From NCBI GenBank assembly GCA_036741235.1, contig DAINSQ010000090.1, positions 1 through 19,943 of the forward strand: a stretch of 19,943 bases of DNA. The letters run 5' to 3'. Positions 13,494 to 19,943 of this stretch are shown piece after piece. The notes beneath the pieces are model-generated. The model was not told the DNA's origin. It searched no databases and saw only the letters and a list, made by a program, of their open reading frames with translations. The stretch's first letter is position 1, and each line of letters opens with the position of its first letter. The stretch comes from JABWBR01 sp036741235 (GTDB lineage: Bacteria; Bacteroidota; Bacteroidia; Chitinophagales; Saprospiraceae). The position numbers and the translations under genes were made by a program.

Positions 13494-16400
13494 TTACAGG
13501 GATATTTTTTTCAAATTGTCGTCAATAATCCGGTCGATCAAATAAAAATTGGGATCGATACCGGCTTCGTAGGGTTCTTCTTCCACTACAAATGTGAACG
13601 TATTCTCCTTTTTGCTGATCAATTCGCGGCGCAAGGCCAGCAATTTGCCCTTATTTTTGCCGGCTGCGGGTTTGCCCATAACGCCTACTTCAATCCAGTC
13701 GTTAATGGGCGCAGGAAGCTCGCGGCCTAGTGAATCGGAGCGGAATTTTTCGGCGCTCACCTTGATGGTCACTTCGTAAAACCCATCTGCGCGCTTTCGG
13801 GCTGTTGCATCGGTAGTGCGATTGCCAAAAAGAGTAATGGTCTCAAACAGATCGGTAATCAGATATTGCAGACTATCAGGTGTTTGCGCGCGGAATTGTT
13901 CGACTAGTTCGTACGAAGTCGGATACGGCGGAAGCCGGTAGGCAAAGCTGTCGACCATCGCCCGCAAAGCGGCATTGACCTGTTCTTCGCCGATCATTTC
14001 TTTCAAATAATACATCACCGCGCTGCCCTTTCGATAGTGAGCATAGCCCTGCGAGGCATCCACTTCGGCAAGCGGCCTTTCCTTTTGAGTTTCTTGCCCG
14101 CGCCCCCTCAGGTAGCGGTCGGATTCGTATTTCAGAAATTTGTAGATCTGGTCTTTGCCGTAGGTTTTTTCCATGACCATCAGCGCCGTGTATTGCGCCA
14201 TGGTTTCGGATAGCAACGTAGCCCCGGTCATATTAGCGCCTATCACCTGATGCGCCCACCATTGGTGTCCCATTTCGTGTGCGACCACATAAGTCACCAT
14301 ATCGATGTCTTCTTCGTTTTCCAGGTTGGCAATAAAACCTATGCTCTCCGAATAAGGCATAGTGCCGGGATATGCCTGCGCGAAACTGCCGTAACGGGGA
14401 AATTCGATGATACGCGCCTGGCGGTGTGTGTAGGGACCGAAATGCTGCGAGGCGTATGACAACGTGTTTTTGACAGAGGCCAGCATTTTGTCGACATTGT
14501 GGCGATGCGGCTTGTGATAATAGACTTCTACATCGACGATCTGAAAAGAAACGGGATCGGTCCACTTTTCGCGGGCCACCTCATAGCGGGCGGAAATAAA
14601 CGAATAAAAATTCGCCGAAGGATGGTCGAGCCGGTAATGGAAGTAACGCCGGCCTGCTTTGGTCCACTCCTTGAGCAGCGACCCCGGCGCTACGGCTATC
14701 TGGTCGGGTGAAGTACTGAAAACGGTTTCGACGTTGACCCAGTCAGAATGATTTGACAGGTAGCTGTTCATGCGGTGGGGGCCTGTTTCACGGCTGCGCT
14801 CGGGCAAAACACCCTGTTTTTCCGGCAGCTTGTATTTGCGCCGGTCGTTGCGATCGCCGATCTCGCGGTCCGGTTGGTAGCCGATTTGTGGAGATATTTC
14901 CCTGTTGTTGAAAAACGAACCGTTGGGAACAATTTGCGTAAACGAAACTTCATTTTCAAAACCTTTGCTTTCGTAGGTCGCTTTAAAGCGAAGGCGCATA
15001 GTATCGCCTGGCGCGAGGGCAGGCGACAATTGATAAATAAAATAGTCGAGCTTTTTGTCGCCGTGCAACAATCTGGCCCTATCTATTTCCATATCGAGGG
15101 TCATCTCCCGGCCTACCCCCACAATATGCAGGCTGTCAATGGGCCGGTTGTGGCGATTTACCAACAGCATATCTCCCTTTACAAAGAGGTCCCGTTGTTC
15201 GGGATACAAGTCGATGTGGTATTTTAGATCCACAATCCTCGGCTGAGGAACATCCCTGTATTTGCGATATTTTTTTTCATAATCGACTTGAAGTTTTTCC
15301 GTTTCCTTTTCGCCGAGGTAGGTATTGAGAATTTTAGTATTATAAAAAACAAAAACAGCTACGCCCAGCCACAAACCCAGCGCTGCGAAACTAAACAAGC
15401 GGTATTGGCGTCGCCAGACCAACACCGCATTTTGCAGGCGAAAACGCCATGCGGTATCCTGTCCGCGAACCCACCATACGACTGCGACGATAACCAGCAA
15501 CAGACAAAACAGCACCCAATACGCATTAAACCAGGCTAGTCCGCTGATATAGGGGCCCCAGCCGTTCATATCAGAATAAGTATAATCGGGTGTGCCATTG
15601 AATTGCAGCATATTGGAACTAATGCCGAGGGCCCGCAAGGCAAACGCATTGATCACCAACACAACGATAAACACAAAAAATCCGATATACTTATTATTGA
15701 CCAGGACGTGGACAAACATTGACAGTACCACCAGACAGGCCATGCCGATAAAATCGAGCCCCAGCATTTCTACTGCGTATACCTTCCATTCGTAATTGGT
15801 GTAGCCATGCAGGGTTTGAGCCATAGCGCCCACACCGATACAGGTCAATTGTACGGCCAGCAACACGCCCAACACCGCCAGTATTTTGGCTACCAAAGGC
15901 GTCCACTGCGGATACGGCAGGGCATTGTATATCTGGTCGAGATTGGCTTCTCGTTCCTTCCATACCAGTTGCCCCGAGTAAATAGTAATAATTGCAATAG
16001 TAAACATATACATCGTACCTCTGATGAGATCGATGATATTGTAGGTAACCGGCAACTCGTGGCCGCCATAGCTTTCTGTGGCGTAAGACAGGCTTCCGCT
16101 CATATTGGCGATACCCGCCACCAGGATGACAATAAAGGGCGCGCTTTTGATAATACCCAAAAAATCGGTTTTGAATTTGCTCCAAAGCTGAAGCAAGGGG
16201 CGTTGCCGCTGAGTTTCGACGCTGATTTGCGGCAGGGGCGTGGCGACGCCGAAAACCGGTTGTAGTCCTGCATCCTCCTGCTGATTGGATTTTTTTCCGG
16301 TGCGTTGTTTTTCAGAAAATGAAAACCGCCAGCCGGCAAAAAAAAGAATAAGAAAACCTGCGCCCAGCCACACCAGTCGATTAAGGGCCATCAGGCCGGA

Positions 16401-17105
16401 GAAGCCCACCGACTGCGTGTTGCGGTCGTCAACGGTCCAGTATTTGGTAGCCAATTCAAAAGGGCTGATGCCGAAAGGATCGGTAAAAACCACCAGCCAC
16501 TCGTTGTCAAGGTCTGAAGTCATATTGCCGGCGATGAGATAGCCTACCAGCAACACAATGGCGCCCATAAAAGAGGCAATAGCGCTACGGCTGATGGCCG
16601 CAATGGCAAAAATTACCGCTGCCGTAAAGATGGTATTAGGAATCGCAAAAACCAGCAGTCCGTTGAGATGCGCGCTCCAGTAGGTTTCGCCCACGCGCGC
16701 GGGGTCGAGCCAGGGCATCATGGCCCCCAGGAGGATGCCGAAAGAAATGCCGAGCGCCGGCAATATGGCCACCGCCACCGCCCCCCAAAAGCGGCCCATG
16801 AGGTAGGCGGCTTTTTTCAGTGGGGTAGAAAATACGATCTGGTGGGTATTGTAGGCAAAATCGCGCAAAGCCGCGCCTTGCACAAAAGCCGCAACCATCA
16901 GCATCATGAGCAACGACATAACGGCGTAGAAATTCTGCACCACATAAGGCGCATTGCGGCGCACATTGCCGATAGGCCCGCCAATGGTTACATTTTCGCT
17001 CGAAACGGCAAAAAACAACATGACGGCAACGAGCAGGAAAAACACATAAACCATCGGCTGGCGAAGCCAGTAGCGGAGTTCGAATTTGAAGATGTTCCAA
17101 CTCAT
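13494..17105 (-). CDS. ABC-2 type permease fused to an M1 family metallopeptidase
   Basis: The 1203-residue product joins a membrane part to a peptidase. Residues 1 to about 600 hold two similar ABC-2 permease modules: hydrophobic spans near 18-34, 58-77, 104-129, 150-194 and 240-260, then 320-337, 362-380, 405-428, 447-494, 521-547 and 570-590. Residues from about 610 form an M1 aminopeptidase-like domain with the zinc motif HEMGHQWW (His943, Glu944, His947) and the likely third ligand Glu967 in LLSETMAQY. The spacing is 19 residues rather than the canonical 18, and the GAMEN exopeptidase motif is replaced by GTMPYSES. The peptidase probably faces outward. The start overlaps the stop of the ATPase gene by 4 bp (ATGA), so the two are translationally coupled. 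The transported substrate is unknown. Confidence 0.93.
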   Translation of the reverse strand: MSWNIFKFELRYWLRQPMVYVFFLLVAVMLFFAVSSENVTIGGPIGNVRRNAPYVVQNFYAVMSLLMMLMVAAFVQGAALRDFAYNTHQIVFSTPLKKAAYLMGRFWGAVAVAILPALGISFGILLGAMMPWLDPARVGETYWSAHLNGLLVFAIPNTIFTAAVIFAIAAISRSAIASFMGAIVLLVGYLIAGNMTSDLDNEWLVVFTDPFGISPFELATKYWTVDDRNTQSVGFSGLMALNRLVWLGAGFLILFFAGWRFSFSEKQRTGKKSNQQEDAGLQPVFGVATPLPQISVETQRQRPLLQLWSKFKTDFLGIIKSAPFIVILVAGIANMSGSLSYATESYGGHELPVTYNIIDLIRGTMYMFTIAIITIYSGQLVWKEREANLDQIYNALPYPQWTPLVAKILAVLGVLLAVQLTCIGVGAMAQTLHGYTNYEWKVYAVEMLGLDFIGMACLVVLSMFVHVLVNNKYIGFFVFIVVLVINAFALRALGISSNMLQFNGTPDYTYSDMNGWGPYISGLAWFNAYWVLFCLLLVIVAVVWWVRGQDTAWRFRLQNAVLVWRRQYRLFSFAALGLWLGVAVFVFYNTKILNTYLGEKETEKLQVDYEKKYRKYRDVPQPRIVDLKYHIDLYPEQRDLFVKGDMLLVNRHNRPIDSLHIVGVGREMTLDMEIDRARLLHGDKKLDYFIYQLSPALAPGDTMRLRFKATYESKGFENEVSFTQIVPNGSFFNNREISPQIGYQPDREIGDRNDRRKYKLPEKQGVLPERSRETGPHRMNSYLSNHSDWVNVETVFSTSPDQIAVAPGSLLKEWTKAGRRYFHYRLDHPSANFYSFISARYEVAREKWTDPVSFQIVDVEVYYHKPHRHNVDKMLASVKNTLSYASQHFGPYTHRQARIIEFPRYGSFAQAYPGTMPYSESIGFIANLENEEDIDMVTYVVAHEMGHQWWAHQVIGANMTGATLLSETMAQYTALMVMEKTYGKDQIYKFLKYESDRYLRGRGQETQKERPLAEVDASQGYAHYRKGSAVMYYLKEMIGEEQVNAALRAMVDSFAYRLPPYPTSYELVEQFRAQTPDSLQYLITDLFETITLFGNRTTDATARKRADGFYEVTIKVSAEKFRSDSLGRELPAPINDWIEVGVMGKPAAGKNKGKLLALRRELISKKENTFTFVVEEEPYEAGIDPNFYLIDRIIDDNLKKISL

Positions 17106-17983
17106 TTCGTCAGTAATATTTTGCTGAAAAATACGTCTTCCAGATCGGGTTGTTCGGCTACAAAGCCGTCTCCCGGGTCAGATTCGCTATAGATATGGAT
17201 ATAAGGTTTGCCTGCCATCAGCTTGCCGGAGATAACGGAGTAGCGGCTGCTGTATGCTTCCATTTCTATTTTGGCGATAGACTTGGCCCATATTTTTCCG
17301 GACAGGGCATCCACGGCGGCGCCGGGAGCGCCGGCATACAGCAGCCTGCCTTTATCGATGATGGCCATATTGGTACACAACTCCATGACATCNNNNNNNN
17401 NNACCACGATATGCGTCGACAAAAAGACGATAACGATTTCGCCGATTTCGGAGAGCAGGTTATAAAAGCGGTTGCGCTCTCCTGGGTCGAGGCCTGCGGT
17501 GGGCTCGTCTACGATGATAAGCCTTGGGGTTCCTATCAGCGCCTGGGCAATACCAAATCGCTGCCGCATGCCTCCGGAATAACCGGAGACGGCCTTTTTG
17601 CGGTGATCCCACAGGTTTACTCGCTGCAGAAGAGCCTCTACCAGTTCTTTGCGCTCACCGCTGTGGGAAATGCCCTTCAAAACGGCCAGGTGGTCGAGCA
17701 TGGCATAAGCTGAAATTTTTGGGTAAACGCCGAATTCCTGCGGCAGGTAGCCCAGTACTTTGCGCACCGCTGCCTTATCTTTCAGTACGTCGATTTCCCC
17801 GAGGGTAGCACTGCCGCTATCGGCATCCTGAAGGGTGGCCAAGGTGCGCATCAGGGTAGATTTGCCGGCGCCGTTGGGCCCCAACAAACCGAACATCCCC
17901 GTGGGGATTTCCAGCGATACGTCGTCAAGGGCGCGCACGCCGTTGGCATAAGTTTTCGACAGGTGTTGAATGACTAGTTGCAT
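17102..17983 (-). CDS. ABC transporter ATP-binding protein (contains assembly gap)
   Basis: This ATPase energises the permease/peptidase encoded by the overlapping next gene. The 293-residue reading has Walker A GPNGAGKST (residues 35-43), Q-loop Gln82, signature SGGMRQR (136-142), Walker B LIIVDEP (155-161), a D-loop in GLDP, and H-loop His191 in STHIV. A C-terminal region of about 80 residues follows, typical of ABC-2 exporters. Ten N bases (17393-17402) interrupt the sequence directly after STHIV. The frame is kept only by the arbitrary gap length, and homologues I recall read STHIVEDV with no room for the four undefined residues. The gene is therefore probably intact with a gap-size error. 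The operon promoter lies at 18009-18039. Confidence 0.93.
   Translation of the reverse strand: MQLVIQHLSKTYANGVRALDDVSLEIPTGMFGLLGPNGAGKSTLMRTLATLQDADSGSATLGEIDVLKDKAAVRKVLGYLPQEFGVYPKISAYAMLDHLAVLKGISHSGERKELVEALLQRVNLWDHRKKAVSGYSGGMRQRFGIAQALIGTPRLIIVDEPTAGLDPGERNRFYNLLSEIGEIVIVFLSTHIVXXXXDVMELCTNMAIIDKGRLLYAGAPGAAVDALSGKIWAKSIAKIEMEAYSSRYSVISGKLMAGKPYIHIYSESDPGDGFVAEQPDLEDVFFSKILLTK
17393..17402. other. Assembly gap (10 N)
   Basis: Ten undefined bases within the ABC ATPase gene, just after the H-loop. The round length suggests a scaffolding placeholder rather than a measured distance. Flanking sequence is unremarkable coding DNA. Confidence 0.95.
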
Positions 17984-18354
17984 TGGGTGTTTTCGTTTTT
18001 TGTGAAAGCGAAAGTAGGCGCAACACTTTTTCGACCAAAGATTCTTCGACGAAAACGAAGATTTTTCAGCAGTAAGCGTTGCCGGCGATCTTGGGTCGGT
18101 ATTTGTGCGTAGTCGATTACAGTAAACAACGAATATTACCCGCGTATTGCAAACCCAACTCTGCTACTTGTTGTTATTATTCATACCCAAACGGCAGAGA
18201 AATAAAAAAAATCTCACATCGAAATGTTAAAATATTATAACTATCCACTAAATTTACGGGAAATAATGTTTTTAGGAATGTGAGTTTTTTTGCTTTTTTA
18301 TTCTTTTTGTGAGTGTAAAAAAAGAAAACACCCAGACATACTAACGCATTGACA
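17984..18354. other. AT-rich intergenic region
   Basis: This holds the leftward promoter of the ABC operon (18009-18039) and a TCTTCG/CGAAGA dyad (18043-18061) just upstream of it. From about 18180 the DNA is markedly AT-rich, ahead of the small basic gene. A 137-codon frame on the minus strand (18177-18590) is mostly antisense to that gene and looks spurious. No other feature was found. Confidence 0.5.
18009..18039 (-). promoter_or_regulatory. Promoter of the ABC transporter operon
   Basis: The minus strand reads TTTG (18039-18036), 19 nt, then TACTTTCG (18016-18009), one base off TAnnTTTG. Transcription would start near 18004, about 20 nt before the ATPase start codon at 17983. Confidence 0.6.
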
Positions 18355-18624
18355 ATGAGTCGCAAAATGTTCCTAACCAAATCGGGTTTAACGATGATGA
18401 CACGAACCATCAAGCGCAAGTTGATGAAAGCAAAAGCAACGCTCAGCATGACCATGTCAAAAATCCTGGAGGTCAATAAAAAAAGAAAAATACTGCCGTT
18501 TTTTCCCGATACACAGGAGAAAGGCCTGGCATTGCAAGAAGAGTTGAAGGTATTAAACAAACTGGCCGAACAGCAAGTACTGCTGATCAAGCGCTACGAA
18601 AATTCGCTGAGCAACCGCGATTAG
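18355..18624 (+). CDS. Small basic protein of unknown function
   Basis: From the ATG at 18355 the frame encodes 89 residues. Residues 1-47 are strongly basic and methionine-rich (SRKMFLTKSG, TIKRKLMKAKA, NKKRKIL). Residues from about 55 look like one amphipathic or coiled-coil helix (GLALQEELKVLNKLAEQQVLLIKRYE). Codon choice in the second half resembles the neighbouring genes, supporting a real gene, while the first half lies in AT-rich DNA. I recognise no family. It precedes the thiolase by 79 bp on the same strand. The charge suggests nucleic-acid or membrane-surface binding, but this is speculation. Confidence 0.5.
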   Translation: MSRKMFLTKSGLTMMTRTIKRKLMKAKATLSMTMSKILEVNKKRKILPFFPDTQEKGLALQEELKVLNKLAEQQVLLIKRYENSLSNRD

Positions 18625-18677
18625 AAAATTGCGGTAAGCTCCCTGCGCAAAAGCTATTCATTTGCGCGTCAATTTCG

Positions 18678-18685
18678 CATCTTTG
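18678..18685 (+). promoter_or_regulatory. Possible -7 element for the thiolase gene
   Basis: CATCTTTG is one base off TAnnTTTG and lies 18 bp before the ATG at 18704. A TTTG at 18661-18664 is only 13 nt upstream, shorter than usual, so the promoter is weakly supported. Confidence 0.35.
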
Positions 18686-18703
18686 CGCGCAAAACGCATT
18701 TAC

Positions 18704-19885
18704 ATGAAAAAAGTATATATCGCATCGGCTGTGCGCACGCCTATCGGCAGCTTCGGCGGCGTATTGGCCGACGTATCCGCTACCCAGTTGGGTGCAGCTG
18801 CCATCAAAGGCGCCTTGCAAAAGGCAGGTATCACCGCCGCCCAGGTCGAAGAAGTTTACATGGGCAATGTTTGCTCCGCCAACCTCGGTCAAGCGCCGGC
18901 GCGACAAGCGGCTATATATGCCGGACTGGGCTACGATACGCCCTGTACGACTATCAATAAGGTATGCGCTTCTGGCGCCAAAGCCATTATGCTGGCAGCG
19001 CAAAGCATTATGCTCGGCTTCCGCGATGTGATAGTGGCCGGCGGCATGGAGAATATGAGCCAAATCCCGTATTACCTGCCCAAAGCGCGCTACGGCTACA
19101 AATACGGCCACGGAGAAATCATTGACGGCCTCGTCAAAGACGGCCTCACCGACGTATACAACCAATTGGCGATGGGCGTTTGCGCCGACCGCACCGCCGA
19201 AAAATATACCATTTCACGCGAAGAACAGGACGCCTTCGCCATACAATCGTACAAACGCGCCGCCGCCGCCACCGACAACGGTTATTTCAAAGAAGAAATT
19301 ACTCCGGTGGAAATTCCGCAGAAAAAGGGCGACCCACTGCTGGTCACGGAAGACGAAGAATACAAACGCGTCAACTTTGACAAGATACCGCAGTTGCGCC
19401 CCGTATTTACGCCCAACGGCACCGTCACTGCCGCCAACGCTTCGACCATTAACGACGGCGCTGCCGCGCTGGTGCTGGTAAGCGAAGATAAAATGAAAGA
19501 ACTCGGCCTCACGCCGGTAGCCCGCATTCTGGGTTTTGCCGATGCCGAGCAGGAACCGGAGTGGTTCACTACTACGCCGGCCCTGGCTGCTCCCCTGGCC
19601 GCCAAAGCCGCAGGCCTGTCCCTCCAGGATGTAGATTTCTTTGAGGTTAACGAGGCTTTCGCCGTAGTCACTCTGGCTTTTAATAAGTTGCTCGATATCG
19701 ACCCCGAAAAGGTGAACGCCTTCGGCGGCGCTGTATCGCTGGGGCACCCCCTCGGCGCCTCCGGCGCGCGCATTGTCACTACGCTGAATAATGTGCTGCA
19801 CCATCGCAAAGGCAGTATCGGTATGGCCGCTATTTGCAACGGCGGCGGCGGCGCTTCGGCGATTGTTCTTGAGGTGACAAGGTGA
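18704..19885 (+). CDS. Acetyl-CoA C-acetyltransferase (thiolase)
   Basis: Thiolases condense two acetyl-CoA to acetoacetyl-CoA or cleave 3-ketoacyl-CoA. From the ATG at 18704 the product has 393 residues, beginning MKKVYIASAVRTPIGSFGG. The longer in-frame start at 18662 overlaps the promoter region and adds 14 atypical residues. All catalytic elements are present: nucleophile Cys88 in NKVCASGAKA, NEAFA near 316-320, His348 in GHPLGASGAR and Cys378 in CNGGGGAS. The numbering matches biosynthetic acetoacetyl-CoA thiolases, though degradative use cannot be excluded. No partner beta-oxidation or ketone genes are adjacent; a CoA-transferase lies 12 kb away. The last codons and the stop are encoded by the tandem octamer repeat that follows. 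Confidence 0.95.
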   Translation: MKKVYIASAVRTPIGSFGGVLADVSATQLGAAAIKGALQKAGITAAQVEEVYMGNVCSANLGQAPARQAAIYAGLGYDTPCTTINKVCASGAKAIMLAAQSIMLGFRDVIVAGGMENMSQIPYYLPKARYGYKYGHGEIIDGLVKDGLTDVYNQLAMGVCADRTAEKYTISREEQDAFAIQSYKRAAAATDNGYFKEEITPVEIPQKKGDPLLVTEDEEYKRVNFDKIPQLRPVFTPNGTVTAANASTINDGAAALVLVSEDKMKELGLTPVARILGFADAEQEPEWFTTTPALAAPLAAKAAGLSLQDVDFFEVNEAFAVVTLAFNKLLDIDPEKVNAFGGAVSLGHPLGASGARIVTTLNNVLHHRKGSIGMAAICNGGGGASAIVLEVTR

Positions 19886-19943
19886 CAAGGTGACAAGGTG
19901 ACAAGGTGACAGGGTGACAAGGTGACAGGGTGACAGGGTGACA
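19873..19943. repeat. Tandem repeat of an 8-bp unit, GGTGACAA/GGTGACAG
   Basis: Nine head-to-tail units are visible, the last cut by the window edge. The unit is invariant except for its eighth base, which is A in the first four, then G, A, G, G. The first two units form the end of the thiolase gene, including its TGA stop at 19883-19885. The array continues beyond the window for an unknown length. It is a minisatellite-like repeat, not a CRISPR array, as there are no spacers. Confidence 0.95.

Noticed and set aside
18043..18066. TCTTCG/CGAAGA hairpin followed by five Ts, as a terminator
   Set aside because: It reads rightwards with no plus-strand gene upstream, the stem is only 6 bp, and it adjoins the -33 box of the leftward ABC promoter. 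An operator or chance is more likely.
18177..18590. 137-codon minus-strand ORF with hydrophobic segments
   Set aside because: It lies almost entirely antisense to the 89-residue plus-strand frame, whose codon use fits the neighbours better. Its hydrophobicity is what the complement of a Lys/Met-rich frame produces.
19873..19943. CRISPR-like array at the right edge
   Set aside because: Units of 8 bp are directly adjacent with no spacers, so this is a simple tandem repeat.

Overview
The window looks like chromosomal DNA of a member of the Bacteroidota. Three signs point that way. Recognisable promoters have the form TTTG-N19/20-TAnnTTTG, the Bacteroidota housekeeping type. Start codons lack clear Shine-Dalgarno sequences. 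The families present (DUF5117-type zinc metalloprotease, ABC permease/M1 peptidase fusion, small periplasmic HMA protein, rpsF-rpsR-rplI without ssb) are typical of the phylum. A Saprospiria-like lineage is possible, but that is a guess. The left edge falls inside a 16S rRNA gene and the right edge inside an octamer tandem repeat, and there is a 10-N scaffold gap at 17393-17402. The piece is therefore probably bounded by sequences that break assemblies.

Layout, left to right. 1-647: start of a 16S gene on the minus strand with its leader and a near-perfect promoter, then the serC promoter. 648-2493: serC and a YgjP-type metallopeptidase, both plus, ending at an octamer-built hairpin. 2565-3818: ribosomal protein operon rpsF-rpsR-rplI (minus). 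3870-5278: a geranylgeranyl-reductase-like flavoprotein (minus), with a leader holding a short upstream ORF and a terminator-shaped hairpin. 5352-5556: tRNA-Ser(CGA) with its own promoter and terminator, followed closely by an acetyl-CoA hydrolase/CoA-transferase gene (5574-6860). 7031-10115: a periplasmic HMA protein and a large secreted metzincin-like protease. 10132-10653: a Dps ferritin-like protein (minus) whose promoter overlaps an inverted repeat. 10654-11121: a gene-poor stretch ending in a very strong plus-strand terminator, suggesting an unrecognised transcript. 11148-13489: a MOSC protein, a YdeI-like protein and an EI24/CysZ-like membrane protein (plus). 13494-18039: a two-gene minus-strand operon for an ABC ATPase and a 1203-residue permease fused to an M1 peptidase. 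18355-19885: a small basic protein of unknown function and a thiolase, whose stop codon lies inside the terminal octamer repeat.

Most of this is housekeeping: serine synthesis, ribosome, tRNA, acyl-CoA chemistry, iron and oxidative protection. The CoA-transferase and thiolase could both serve acyl-CoA/ketone metabolism but are not adjacent. The less ordinary parts are the leader of the flavoprotein gene, the orphan terminator with its structured upstream region, the Dps operator candidate, the transporter-peptidase fusion, and the two kinds of 8-bp-unit repeats. No CRISPR array, insertion sequence, phage module or obvious defence system was seen.
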